Counted from the first letter of the stretch, positions 12,210 to 26,099 are shown. The stretch: DNA of 64,000 nucleotides from Panagrolaimus kolymaensis (GCA_028622995.1 JAJQJQ010000008.1:6200001-6264000); one strand, 5' to 3'. A program made the numbers and translations. The notes: a model not told the origin generated them from the letters alone.

Positions 12210-15200
12210 TTATGCTTGAGAGATTATTTCAGTGGAAGAAGGGGACGATGGATTATCAGTAATAATAGGCAATTCATTTGTTGCTGCTATTTTAATAGGT
12301 GACGAAGATTGGATTGGATTATTGGTGGATGGTAAAATTTCGGCTTTTGTTGCTTCTTTGGCTGCGGTGGTAATCACTGAAGAATCAAAGATTATTTTTG
12401 TGGAAGAAGTAGAAGTTGGATTAATAGTTGAGGAATCAATTGTGGATTCTTTTATTATCTCAGTTGTTAAATATTCTGGAATCATTTTTGTACTAATTTC
12501 TGTCGTTAGCTTATTTATATTCATTCGAGAAGTCTCAGTTTTCTCTTCATTGTTTATTAAAGTAATTGTTGCAGTTTCAGAGGTTATTTCAGTTGAAAAT
12601 AATGTTGTTAGATTTGGTGAAGAGGTTGAAGATTGTTCAGCTGTCGCTTTATTTATTTCCTCTGTTGAAAATAAAACTGTTTTTTCTGTACTTGGTTGAG
12701 CTGTGGGATTGCTGGTGGACAGATGACTTTCACTTGTCTTTGTTTCAAAATTCCGGTCATTTATTGTTGTAGCTTCCGAAGTTATTACAGATGAAGCTTG
12801 AGTCATCGTCGCTTCTTTACTTGTTGTAATTTTTGTTGAAACTTCAGAGCTAGATTCGGGAGCAATGGAATTTATTGTGCTTGCACTAATTTTTGTGGCA
12901 GGAATTGTTGCTTCTTTTGTTGTTTCAGTAACAAATGATGATTCAGAATTCAACTCCATTTCTAACAAGGTGGTTGGATTGCTTGTTGATAATGAAGCTT
13001 TGCCAGTGGATTTACTAATTATTTTAGAAATAGTTGTATCTTCACTGGTTGTTTGAATTGAAAAATATGAAGTTGGATTTGCAGTATTTTTTGAGGAATC
13101 AATTGTGGCTTCATTAGCTGTTCCTGGGGATGATTTTGTAACCATCTCCGTTTTTAATACAGTTGGTGTATTATATGTGGATGACAAAGTTTGTGTTGTT
13201 GTTGTTTCAATTGCCTTAGTTGAAGCTTTTAGTGATATTGTTGGTGTCAAATCGGTAGCTTGAATTGAAGATATGATGTCCATGGATTCAGTCGTAACTT
13301 CGAATGTTGTGCTTTTAGCTGGAGAGGAGGATTCAGTAATCACATCCAATGGAATCGTTGGATTATTTGTGGATGATATAATTTCAGTGTTTGTTTCAAC
13401 ACTTGTCCTTCTACCTGTCATTCCTTCTGATGTCAATGGAAGTTGAGATGTTTTCGTTGATAATGGCAAAATAAAAGTGGAAGTTTCACTATTTATTTCA
13501 GTCGTTTGCGGAGGTGTTTGTGTTGAAAAACTTGAAGTTGAAGTGCTTTCAATTTCTTCCGACGTCTGTTGCGTGTTCAAAAGTGAGCTTTTAACCATAG
13601 GTTCTGTATTTATCTGATTTGTTGTGACTACTCCCTCAGAAGTTGATGAATGTTCCTTTCCAGATAGGGATAATAATTCCGTTGTCATAGTTGAGTGTTC
13701 ACCATTTATTTCAGTTGTTAGTAGAATAATGGATTTTGATATTTTGGATGCGAATGTGCTTTGAATTTCTTCGGTGGTTTGTGGGATAGTCGAAGTTATG
13801 CTTTCATCACTCGAAACTTCTATGGTCGATAAAGTAATCAACGAGGTGCTTTCAAATTTAGAAGAAATTTTAGATGTTTCAATTGATGATGATGTGGACA
13901 AAGTTGAAATTTTTTCATTAGTTGTGCCTTTAAAAGTCGAAGTTTCAAAGGTCACTTCCTTGCTAAATTCCGTCATTGGAATTGGCGTAGATGAAAGAAT
14001 TTCACCCGTCGGTTGAGTTGTTTTTGTAATAATTGTTGAAGCTTTGGTATTTATTTCACTCGAAAAAGTAGCAGTGGTTGGTGTAGCTGTTATTGTAGAG
14101 GATTCAATAGTAAAATCATTTTCATTTACTGTGCTTTTTATTATTGGTGATTCCGAAGTAATTTCCACGCTAAAACCTGTATTTTGTTTAGCAGTCGAAG
14201 CTTCAATAATGGATTCGCTGCTTGTTTCAGTAAATGTTGAAGGTTGAAGTGAAATTTCCTTTACAAAAGCTGTTGTTGTACTATCGGTAATTATGGAGGC
14301 TTGAGTTGTTGCTTTATTTCTTGAACCAGAAATTGTTGAAGAAGCTGAATTTATTTCAGTATTAAAATCCTTCATTGGAGTGGATGTAAAAATTTCAGTT
14401 GTGGATTCAACACTTGTGTTAATTTTTGTAGCTTCAGTGGTTTTTTCTTGTGATATGGCAGTTGTTGGACCGACGGGAGTAGAGAATTCTTTTGAAAATT
14501 CACTGCTGGTCAAAGCAATTGTTGGAGTTGGGGAGGAGTTTGATGATTCAGTGAAGAAAATTGTTGTAGGATTATTAGTAATGATTGAACCTTCCGTCGT
14601 TGCATAATTTATCGTGCTTGGGACTATTGAAAATTCAGAAGTCATTTCTATTTTTAACTCGGTTGTTGGAATGTTCGTATAAGGTGAAATTTCTGTTATG
14701 AATTTGCTTGTCTCTGTAATGGTTTGCGCTTCAGGTGTTACACTAATTGATGAAGCAGTTGAATGGCTAGCAGTAATACTGGAGGCACTCTTCGTTGCTT
14801 CATTTGTTTTGCCAGCTGTTTTTGAAGATCCAAGAGTTGTTGAATACGAAAACTCATTAGTAAATTCAGTCATTAAGGCTGTAGAATGTGAAGAAATTTC
14901 TTCAGTTGCTTCACTAATTTTTTTAATCGTTGATGGAGTTTCAGAAGGTATTAGTGTGGAAAAGATATTTGTTGAACTTTTGGTAAAAGTGGACGGTTCA
15001 AGCGTTGTTTCTTTAGTTTCAGTCGTGTTTATTGAAGAAAGTGAAGTCATTTCCGTGATATGATCCGTCATGGGATTTGTTTCGGATGATGCAATTTCTG
15101 TCACTATTTCATTGGTTGTCTTCACCGTTGTTGGAGCTTCAGAGTTTATTTCAGTGGAAAAAGTAATTGTGGGGTTAACAGTGATAATTGAAGATTCTGT

Positions 15201-18200
15201 CGTAACTTCGTTTGTTGCATCGATAATTGTGGAAATTTCAAAAGTTGTTTTTATATTAAATTCCATTGTTGGATATCCTGTGGATGATGAAATTTCTTTT
15301 GTCACTTTATCGCTGGTAATTGTACTCGCTTCTGAAGAAAATGGGAGGGGAAATAAATTCGTTGAGCTTACAGTAACCATTGATGATGGTGTTATAGCTC
15401 CATTTGTTGTGCCAATTTCAGTTCGAAATTTAGAAATATCTTGTGTAGTAATAGGCGAAAGGCTTGTGGGTGTTGAAAACTCGTTTGTTCCTTCTTGGAT
15501 TTTGTTAGTGATGGTTGAAGCTATTGAAGATATTTCAGTAGAAAATGCATCTGTTAAGCTTTCCGTAATCGTTGGGCTTTCAGTTGTTATTTCATTAAAT
15601 GTACTCGTGGTTGTTGGTAATTCAGAAGTCATTTTTGTAAATGATGGAGATTCACTTATTGATTCTGAGCGTGTAGCAATAACAGTAGAAGCTTCAGATG
15701 TTCCTTCGGTGGAAAATGCATTAATCTCAGTGGAAGCAATTGGTGATGGCTCTTTTGATATTTTATTTGTTGTCGCACTTTGTAACGTTGCCTCAGAAGT
15801 TATTTGGTTTGAAAATACTTTTGTTCCACTCGAAGTGATTTTTGTGGATTCACTTGAGGCTTCATTTGTTGGGCCTATAGAAAATTCTGAAGTCATCTTA
15901 TTTATAAATTCTGTTGTTGGATAATTTGTGGATGAAAGAATTTCATTCAATGCTTCCGTGCTTGTGCCAATATTTATTGTGCTTTTTTCTGTTGAAAAAG
16001 CTTTTGTTGAGCTTGTGGCAATGATGGAAGTTTCAAATGCGGCTTCCGTTGTTTTACTAGGTGGAGATTCGGAACTCATTTCTGTACTAAACCCTGCTGT
16101 TGGAAAATTTGTTGATAATGGAATTGTTTCTTTTGTTGACGGGGCTGAAATTGTGGAGACATTCCCGGTTATTTCTTTTGTAAAAGTGCTTGTTGGATTT
16201 GAAATAATTTTTGATGTTTCAGATGTTGTCTCTTTATTTAACCTTGTCGATGGATAGCTTGTAGAGAAAGAAATTTCAGTCGTTGGTTTATTGCTTGTAT
16301 CTTTAATTGTAGAAGATTCTGAAGTTAGTTCAGTAGAAAAACCATTTGTTTCAACATTCGTAAAAGGCTCCGTCACGGCTTCATTTGTTGTGCTGCTAAC
16401 TGATGAAGATTCAAAAACATTTTCATAAGTTGGATAATTTGTAGATGATAAAATTGTACTCATCATTTCTTTGTTTGTACCGGCAATGGTTGAGCTTTCT
16501 ATTATGGGAGTTGTTATTGGGCTATCGGTATTGATTTCAGTTGTGGCTTCATTTGTTTTTGATATGAATGTTGAAGATCCAAAAATAATTTCTGTGCTTA
16601 AACCTGTTGTTTGTTTGCTGTTTGATGATGTAATATCGCTCGTTATTTCAGTGCTTATTGCATTAATCGCTGAAGCTTCTGAAGATATTTCAAGCGGAAA
16701 AGAAGTGGTTGGGATAGCAGTAATGGTTGACGATGAAGTCGAACCTTCATTTATTGTTTCTGTTAATGTTGAAGATTTAGAAATTTCTTCCGTAGTAAAT
16801 TCACTTTTTGGATTTACAGTGGATGCTGAACCCTCTTGTGATGTAGCTATTCCCGTTATCGTTGATATTTCAAATGTTTGATTCATTTGTGTGGTGAATT
16901 TTGATGTTTCAGATGTGGAAGTAAATTCAGTTTCACCAATAGCCATTGGAGTAGAAATGACTAAACTCTGTTTGGTAGTAATTTGCGTTGTAAGCTGTGT
17001 TGGTTTTAATGAAGACTCAGATGAAGAAAAGTACTCATTTTCGACTGTAGTTTGCTGTGTTGTAAGGCTTGAACTTTCACTCGTCATTTCACTCTTTATT
17101 TCTGTTGATATAGGAGTTGTAGCATCTGATATCTCTGATGTGGAAGTGCTTCCAATTTTTGTTGTGTTTTGTGGTGTTGTAATTTTTGAACTTTCATTTG
17201 TTATTTCAGTTGTTTTTGAAGAAATTGCTCTTGATGTTTCAAATGTGGAAGTAAATTCAACTTCAAGCGTGGTTGGTAAAGTTGGTATAACCGAACCTTC
17301 ACTCGTCGCTTCTGATTTTTCAGAAGGTGAAGTTTTTGATGTTTCAAAACTGGATGAGCTTTCAGTCGAGGCTTGGGGCAAAGTAATTTCTGAGCTTTCA
17401 CTAGTTATTTCAGTTGTTCGAGGAGTCGTGGTGCTAGGTGATTCAGATGTGGATTCAGTAATTTTGGAGCTTTCAATGACCATTTCAGTTGTTACAGGAA
17501 TTGTTACTTTCGGTGTTACAGAACTAAATTCAAATTCAGTTGAGGCTTGGGATGCAATAGTACTTCCACTCGATGATTCAGTTACTGTAGGAACTGTGGG
17601 CTTCGATGTTTCAGGTGTAGAAATTTCAATCGTGATTTCGGGAGTTGTAATAATCGAACTTCCACTCGTCATTTCAGATTTTTGCGGTGTTTTTATTTTT
17701 TCAGATGTTGAAGAAAATACTTTCGTTGCCTGTGAAGTAGTTAAAGTTGAGCTATCACTGGTAAATTCTATTGTTGGAGAATTTGTTTCATTGGAAATGC
17801 TTTCAGTATGAAATGTATCCGTACTTATCCCACTCGATGATGGAGATAATGATGGAACTGCACTTGTTGCGCTAAAGCTTGTGTCAGTAAACTTTGAAGA
17901 ATGAGATGTTTTTTCGTTTGAAAAAGCTGTCGTTTCGCTGAGAGTAATTGTCGATGTTTGAAATGTGGCTTCATTTGTTGTTTTCGTTTCAGCCAAAGAT
18001 TCAGAAGTCATCTCCATATTTGTTGTTGGAGAGATTGTGGAAGGAAAAATTTCAGTTGTTGCATCATTTTCAGTTGATGATTCGTGCGTCATCTCAGTTG
18101 TAAATTTCGTTGATGGATTATTAGTTGATGCTTGGATAGTTGCTTCGCTTGTTGGAAAATCAGAAGTTTTAGAAATCATATTAGAGCTAAAACCCGTTGA

Positions 18201-21200
18201 TGGATAGTTTGTTGATGATGGAATTTCCGAGGTGGTTTCATAATATGTTCTAGTAGTTTGGCTGCTTATTTTGATGGAAGGCGTTGAATTTGTTTCGCTC
18301 GTAGTTGATTCTTTTGTGACTTTATTTGTTCCGCCCGAGGAAGTTGAAAGTTCAGAACTTTTGTGTATACGTGTTGTGGGGAAATTTGTTGAGGGTAATT
18401 CACTGGATGCTTCCGTGCTCGTGTCATAGGCGTGTGAATTTAATTCGGTAGAAAAATAATTTGTTGATCTTGAAAGTTCAATAGCTCCATTTGTTGTGCT
18501 CGCTATTGTTGGAGTTTCAGAATTTTTTTCAGTGCTTAATTTCATTGTATTAATGGTAGTCGAATAAGGAATTTCTGTTGAAGTTGCATCAGTTAGACCC
18601 AAACTTGTTGATGTGTCTAATGTTATTTCAGTTGGAAAAGTTGTCGTTAAACTTTCAATAGTTGTAGATGATTCAGTTATTGCTTCATTTGTTTTGTCAG
18701 TCATTTCTGAACTCATCTCAATATTAAATCTCGTTGTTGGATAATTTGTGGTTGAAGAAATTTTATTTGTTTTTTCTATGCTGGTATCAGTGATCATAGT
18801 TTCAGACGTTTTTTCGGTTGAAATGTCATTTATTGAGTTTGTTGTAAATGTTGCGGAATCAGAAACGACTTCATTTTCTGTGCTTGTGAGAGTTGGAGAT
18901 TCAGAAGTTTTTTCTGTGCTAAACTCTGTTGTTTGACTACTGGTGGAAGATAAAATTGCAATATTTGTTGATGCATCAGAAGACGTTTCGCTCGAAAAAA
19001 ATGCAGTGGTTGGAATATCGGTAGTTGTGGAAGATTCGGGTGTTGCTTTGTTAGTGGTCCCATCTCCTATTGTTACAAATTCTGAAGTTTTACTAAAGCT
19101 TGTTATTGAAATGGGTATGGATGACGAAGACTTACCTGTTGTTTCTGCGCTTGTATCAAAATTTGTTGAAGATTGAGAAATTTTTGCGGTGGGAAAAATT
19201 GTTGTAGATGGGGCATATGTAAATGATGGAGTTTCAGTTGTGACTTCATTGGTTTCTTCATTAACTGTTGATGATTCAGAACTCATTTCGGTGCTCAATC
19301 CAGTGGTTGGTTTGCTACTTGGAGAAACAGTTTCACTAGTCGTCATTTTAGTGCTAATTATTTTGGTATTTGTTGAAGCTTCAGATGATAGTTCGGTTGG
19401 AAATATTTTTGTTTCACTAGAGGTGATTGTCGATGATTCCGTTGTATCTTTATTTGTCACTTCTGTCAAAGATACTGAAGTTAATGGTGAGCTTGATGAA
19501 GATTGAATTTCGGTTGTGGCTTTACTGCTTGTAACATTTATGGTTGACATTGGTGAAATTGTTTCGGTTGAGAATGAACTTTGAGGATTAGCTGTAATTG
19601 ATTCAGATGTGGCTTCATTTGTTGTACCACCAATTGTCGAAAATTCATTTGTTATTGGATTAATTGTAGATGTTGGAAGTTCAGTTAGCGATTCAAGGCT
19701 GGTGCCAATAAATGTGGATGGTTCAATCTCTGTTGAAAACGCAATTGTTGGAATATCAGTAATTCTGGATGATTCGGGGATAGCTTCGCTTGTTGTTCCT
19801 GTGACTGTTGATAATCCAGAAGTATTTTCATCGTTAATTTTCGTCGTTGGATAATTCGTCGATAACGAAGTTTTGCTCGTTTTTTCACTGCTTATGCCAG
19901 CAGTTTCAAAAGTTGATTCCGTAGAAAATGCATTCGTTGAACTATCAATAATTGTGGATGATTGAATTGTAGGTTCATTCGTTATGCTAATTTCTGTGCT
20001 AAATTCATTTGTTTGCGAGCTTAGAGTCGATGGAAAGATAGTTGTTTTTTCATTATTTGTGCCGGTAATTGTTGATGTTTCCAAAGTTGTTTCAGTAGAA
20101 AATAAAATTGTTTCACTCGAAGTTATTGTTGGTTGTTCAGTTGTTATTTCATTATTTGTGCCTTTAACAGTTGTTGATTCGGATGTATCTTCTGTATTTT
20201 CCTTTGTTGTTGAAAAACTTGTTGGTGTTGGATTTTCAATAGTTGCTCCAGAGATCGTAAAAATTAGTGTTGAAGCTTTAGGAGTTGCTTCAGTTGAAAA
20301 ATCAATTGTTGAGCTAGCGGTATTAATTGAAGAATCTGTTATGGCTTCATTGGTTGTAAGTGTTTTAGATAAAGTTGTCTCCTCACCACTAAACTCCGTT
20401 GTTGGATTAATACTCGGTGTAGAAATCCCACTCGTCGCTTCACTATTTGAACCAATAATTGTGGAAGAATCAGATGAAAATTCTGTTGTTAATTCGGTCG
20501 TTGGAATGGCCGTGGAGAATGAAGGTTCATTTGTTGATTTATAGCTTGAATGAGTTATTGCTGATGTTGCAGAAGATGCTTCAGTGGACATTACATTTAT
20601 AGCGCTAGCTGTATTGGTAATAAATTCAGCGGTGCCTTCATTTGTTGTATCATCGATAGTCGAAAATTTATTAGTCATTTCAGTACTCAACATTCTTGTT
20701 GGATAACTTGAAGTTGTTGAACTTTCTGTAATTGATTCAGAGCTCGTATCACTGATTGTTGTAATTTCCGATGAATTTTGGGTTGAAATTATGGTATTTG
20801 GAATAGGAGTAATTGTGGATGATAAAGATGTCTTTTCGCTACTAAATCCCGTTGTTTGATAAATGGATGACGGCGAAATTTCATTTGTTGTTAGACCGCT
20901 TGTCCCAAAATTTGTAACTTCAGAAGTTTCTTTACTTGAAATAGAATTAATTGTGCTAGAAGAAATTGAAGATGATTCAGTTATGGCTGCATTTGTTGTA
21001 ACAGCTGGAAATTCAGAGGACGATTCTGTACTAAACCCCATTGTTTGATAACTTGTGGATGATGAAGTCTCAATCTTTGCTTCAGTGGTTGTTGTTGTTA
21101 TCGTAGAAGCTTCATGGTTTATTTCCGTGGTAGAAGCTGTCGTTGGATTGGCTGTAATGACTATTGTTTGAGAAGTGGCTTCATTTGTTATTTCACTTAC

Positions 21201-23600
21201 AACAGAAGATTTAGAATTAATTTCAGTGGATTTTATTGTGTCAGCGGTATTCGTAATAATTTTAGTGGTGGGTTGTGTTTCAGTCGTAGTAGAAAATTCG
21301 TTTGACATTTCTGTACTCATCCCATTTATTGGAGACGATGATGAAATTTCAGGCGTTGTTGCAGTTTGTTTTTCTGTTATTGTTGAAGCTTTATTAGGCA
21401 TTTCACTTGATGAAATGGCTGTAGGGATAGAAGAAATAACGGTAGATAACTCCGTTATGGGTTGATTTGTTGTACTTGCTGATGTTGGAAATTCAGAAGG
21501 CGTTTCCGTTATTAATCCATTTTTTGACATGGAAGTTGAAATTTCTGTCATCCCTTCAGTGATTATGACGGATGTTTCTGAATTTATTTCAGTGGAAATG
21601 GAATTTGTTGGATTTACAGTAACCGTTGAAGATCCGATTACGACTTCTTTTGTTGAGCTTATTTCTATTGAAGATTCAGAGGACATTAAGGTGCTTGATT
21701 CCATTGTTGGTTCGCTAGTTGATGATGACATTTTTATTGTTTTCTCGCTCATGGTGCCTGTATTTTGCGATGATGTGGAAACTTCACTTGGAGATTTGGA
21801 AGTTGCTTCAGTGCTAATTTTCGTTGATGGGAAATTTGTTGAGCTTTCACTCGTAACTTCATTGCTTGTCCCAATTATTGAAGGAATTTCAGAAGTTGTT
21901 TCAGTGGTAAAAAACGTTGAGGTGCTAGCTGTAATAATCAAGGGTTTTGTTGTTGATTCAATCGTTGTCCCCGCAATAGTTGAAGATTCATCTGTTGTTG
22001 TATAATTTAAAGAGAATGAAATTTCATTCGTTGTTCCAATGCTTGAGCTAGAAGCTTTTGAATTTATTTCTGTTGAAATGCCACTCATTGTTTTTTGTGT
22101 TATTGTTGATGGCTTAGATGTTGCTTCATTTGTACTGCCATTATAAGAGGAAAATTCAGTAGTCGTTCCTGTATTAAATCCTGTTGTTGGATAAGTTGAC
22201 GATGTTTGAATTTCTGTGACCGCTTCTGTGCTTGTTCCATAAACTCCAGAGCTTGTTTTAGTAACAAATGTTTTGCTCGAGCTTGCTGTAATTGTCGCGC
22301 TTGAAAATTCATTAGTTATTTCAGTACCAAATCCAGTTGTAGGATTATTCGTTGAAGAAGCCTTTGAGATTGGAGAAATAGTTGTTGATTCAGCCGTAGC
22401 TAATTTTGTTGCACCACTAACCTCTGTTGTTGAAAATTTTGTGAATAATGGAATTTCAGCTGTAGCTTCACTTGTGCCAAATGAATTTATTTCAGTTGAA
22501 AATTCATATGTTGGTTTTGAAGTTAATGCTGAGGATGGAATTGATCCCGCATTTGTTATTCTAGTGGCTCCAGGAGTTTGAGAAGTTATATCTACAATAG
22601 CATTAGTGGTTGGATTATTGGTGGAGGAAAAAAATTCGGTCGTTTCTCCGCTGCTATGATCACTAATCTCTGATGTTTCTGAAGTTGTTTTGGTAGTAAA
22701 AAAGTTTGTTTGGCTAGTTTTGGCTGTTGTCGAAGTTGTAATTTCATTTGTTGTTATTCCGATTGCCGTAGATTCCGAAGTCATCTCTTTACTAGACCCC
22801 TTTGAAGGAGGAATGTTAGTGAATGGTTCAATCGTTGCAGTTTGTGTCGGCGATATTGTGAAAACTTTTGAAGTTATTTCGGTTGAAAAAGCAGTTATTG
22901 GAATGTTAGTAATTGTTGAAAATTTAGTTATGCCTTCATTTGTTGTACCAGCAGAAAATGAAGATTCAGAAGTTATTTCAGTATTAATATCCGTAGGTGA
23001 AATTTTTGTGGATGATGAAATTTTATTCGTTGCTTCAGGGGATGTAATTTTAATTGTAGAAGTTTCAGGAGATATTTCAGTTACAAAAACGGTTGTTGGA
23101 TTAGTAATAATAATTGATGATTCTGTTGTGGCTGGTGTAATTGTTGACGATTTAGTTGTGGCTTCATTTGTAATTCCAGTGGCAAGCGAATGTTGAGAAG
23201 TCATCTTTTTAGTAAATTCAGTGGTTGGATTATTTGTTGATGAAAAATTTTCGGCTGTAACTCCATTATCGGTGTTTACAGTCGTTGAAGCTTCAGAAAT
23301 TATTTTAGTTGTAAAAGCAGTATTTGTTTTATCTTTAGCTTGCGATGATGAAATTATGACTTCATTTGTTATACCTGTCACTGCGGAAGATTCTGAAGTC
23401 ATTTCATTAGTCAAGCCTGTAATTGGGTTGTTTGTTGATGATGAAACTTTAGTAATTGCTTCAGGATTTGTTCTTGTTATCGTCGAAGATTCGGAAGACG
23501 TTTCAGTTGGGAATGGAGTATTTAAATTTTCCGTTGTGCTCGAAGTTTTCAATGTAGCTTCTTTGGTTGTTTTTAAAGTTTGAATGCTTTGAGATGTGAA
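12210..23600 (-). repeat. Array of degenerate ~33-aa (about 99-nt) Ser/Thr repeats
   Basis: A recurrent pattern of the form TNEATTESSTIT, then PTT.FSTE.TSEASTI, alternates with ISSSTNYPTT and GFSTEMTSESSTV. Two 33-residue halves make a higher-order unit of about 66 residues. Copies have diverged, so no two long stretches look identical. Ile, Phe and Tyr recur at fixed places in the unit. Confidence 0.75.
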
Positions 23601-26099
23601 TCCGGTAATTGGAAGGTTAGTAGTTTCTGGAGCTTCACTAGTTATTTCTTCTTCAGTTGGCTTTGTAATTTCTGTTGCTTTGCTAGCTTCAGGTGTTTCC
23701 GTGAATGTTTCGGTAGTCATGATGGCTCTTGAGGCTGTTGATAGGGTTTTAATTGTATTAGGCATTTCGGTTCCTTTCGATGATTCAAAAGTAGTTTGTA
23801 CGGGAAATTCTGAATTTGTTTTTGTTGATGAAATCGAAACTCCCTCATTTGTAACTCCATGTATTGTTGTTGTTAATGGTGAAGTTGTTGTTGGATTTGT
23901 ATTAACCTTTGATGTTTTGGTCATTTCTTCTGTATTCATTGGCGATGAACCTGTCGTTGTTGCATCATTTGTTTCTCCCGTCATGGTTAACATTGTTGGA
24001 TTTGGTGATGTGTTTATATTTTCATTTGTAGTTTTAATATTAATTGGAGTCATTTCTGTTGCCGTGAATTGTTTTATGGTTGCTGTATTTTCACTCGATA
24101 ATTCTGTTTGAGTGGTAAAAATGCTTTCAGTTTCAGTAACCATCCGTGTTGTTGATTTATTATTTTGTGGAGGCAAAGTGATTGGGGATGGTGTTGTTGG
24201 TGTTTCAGACGAAATGTTTGTTAACGGAGTTCCTTTTGTTGTTGATTTTTCTGTCGTCGAGGCTATGGATTGGCTTGTAAAATATTCTGGAGTTTCTGTT
24301 GACTCTTGTGATTTTGTTGTTAGAGTTGGCTTACTCGTTGTAACTTTTTCAGTTGAAGCTTTGGAATAAATAGTTCCTTGGGTTTCAGTTGATTCCTGCG
24401 ATTTAGTGGTTAACGGTGTTGTAATTTTTTCTGTGGATGTAGTTTGGGGATTGCTTGTTGCAATGGAATGTATCTCTGTAGATTCCTTAGTGGTCAATGG
24501 TTTGAAAGTTGTTCCTTTTTCGGTTGAGACTTTTGATTCGCTCGTGATATATTCTTGAGTCTCTGTTAATTCATGTGTTTTTGTGGTGGGCGCATTTGTT
24601 TGGCTTGAAGCTTTTGAATGACTTGTCCTTTGTGTTTCCGTTTCTTCATGCGATTTCGTTGTATGAATTTTATCCGTTGTTCCTTTTTCAGTTGAGGCTT
24701 TGGAAAAAATAGTTCCTTGTGTTTCTGTTGATTCCTCGGGTTTAGTAGTCAGCGGCTTAGTTGTTGTAATTTTTCCTGTTGCAGTAACTTTTGAATGACT
24801 TGTTGTAATTGGTTGCGTCGCTGTAGATTCTTCAGTGGTCAATGGCTTAACAGTTGTGGGTTTAGAATTGCCCGTTCCTTCAGTCTCTGTTGGTTTCTGG
24901 TGCTTAGTGGTTGTCGATGGCTTGACTGTGCTTGTTGTATGAATTGTTGTAACCATAGGACGGCTAGTTGTTGTAGGTGGTTTTTGGGTCGTTGTCAACG
25001 TTGACGTTACTTTAGTTGTTGCTTTCGTCGTCGTACGATGAAGCAATGTTAAAGTTTTATCTAAAACATACTTTTTTTAAAACATTTTTTTACTCAAAAT
25101 TCTTACTTATTATTTCCGTTAATTTTTCAATAATATGGCTTTCTTTAAATAATTTTGTTAAATTTTTTTCCATTCCATACCAATCTATTTCATCTTCATT
25201 TAAATCCAATCCAATAACGGTAATTTCTTGTCCAATATTGGCTAATTTTTCCATAATTTTCCCTGCATTTTTTATATCTTCTTGCATAGCTTCTTCAGAT
25301 CTAAAAATTCTTATTGCGAATATAAATTTTTTTTGATGCTAAAAAAAGCTTACGAATACAAATTTTTTGAAGGTGCAAAATGAAATAAGGTTTTAGGGCC
25401 GCTAAAAGTAGTATCTCTTTTCTTCCTTGTATTTAAAAGTTCATTAGCAATTTTTTCAATGTTGCTAAAAAAAGATTTTAATTAGGTTAAAAAATAAAAT
25501 GAAAAAAGAATTTTACTTTGTTTGATTGGGATTACCATTTATAGGTATTTGCGAATTTGATAATTTCGTGATTTCATCCATAACTGTATTGAACGAATAA
25601 TATGACTCCGTGGAATTAAGATATTTATTAATGTATGGCTCAAATTGGATACTTAATAAGCCATCGTCGAGATCTTGCTTTAAGTTTTTTATCACTCCTT
25701 CCAATATTTGACTTTCCTAAAAAAATTAAAAAAGCATATACGTAACTCCAAAACAATTTTTTTACCGATGTTTCATTTTCAGCATAAACACCTCTTTTAT
25801 ACCTTGGCGGTGGAGTTGGTATTCCCACGCAAATACTTATCATAAGATTTAACTCAACATTTGGTGGCGATGAAGTTGTTGTAGGTGCTTCTGAGGCTAA
25901 ATAACACAGAAATATAATAATTCCTTTTAAATTAATAAAATAAATAATACTCACGCGAATCATGTTTTGCACTAAGAACTATTGCAAGGACAACACCAAT
26001 AACAATAAGAATTAATAAAATAACAACTGCTATAATTACAAGATATTTAATTTGTCGCCTTCTATCATGTCTCATCAAAGACCAAATATCTTCTTCCAT
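12210..26099 (-). CDS. Giant membrane-tethered Ser/Thr mucin with 12.85-kb terminal exon, cluster gene 3
   Basis: Six exons: 26099-25955, 25896-25766, 25716-25517, 25464-25354, 25300-25107 and 25060-12210, all phase-consistent; 4,543 aa. The start MEEDIWS is followed by a basic stretch and a membrane segment at about 19-42. Exons 2-5 (to about residue 260) encode the VWA-like ectodomain shared with genes 1 and 2 (SKNLYS, then an ITVIGLD strand). The last exon alone encodes about 4,280 residues that are mostly Ser, Thr, Glu, Ile and Asn. It begins with about 175 residues of Lys-rich repeats and then becomes a very long array of roughly 33-residue units. I saw no Cys or Trp in this array. It ends at a TAA (12212-12210) with no C-terminal domain or second anchor. 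Probably an extended, O-glycosylated surface filament. No function beyond that can be read. Confidence 0.82.
24310..24840 (-). repeat. Lys-rich mucin repeats at the start of the giant exon
   Basis: Units of about 30 residues built on KSQESTETQGTIYSKASTEK, then a TTSKPLTT-like spacer. They are distinct from the Ile/Asn-containing 33-residue units downstream and lie next to the VWA-like region, like a basic stalk. Confidence 0.65.

Noticed and set aside
12232..24369. Dozens of plus-strand frames of 60-300 codons opposite the giant exon
   Set aside because: Same cause: antisense of Ser/Thr/Glu/Ile codons. The minus frame alone is continuous with spliced upstream exons.
25340..25353. Acceptor at 25339-25340 for gene 3 exon 5
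   Set aside because: It would give a 13-15 nt intron, which is too short. The acceptor at 25301-25302 gives a 53-nt intron and keeps the frame.
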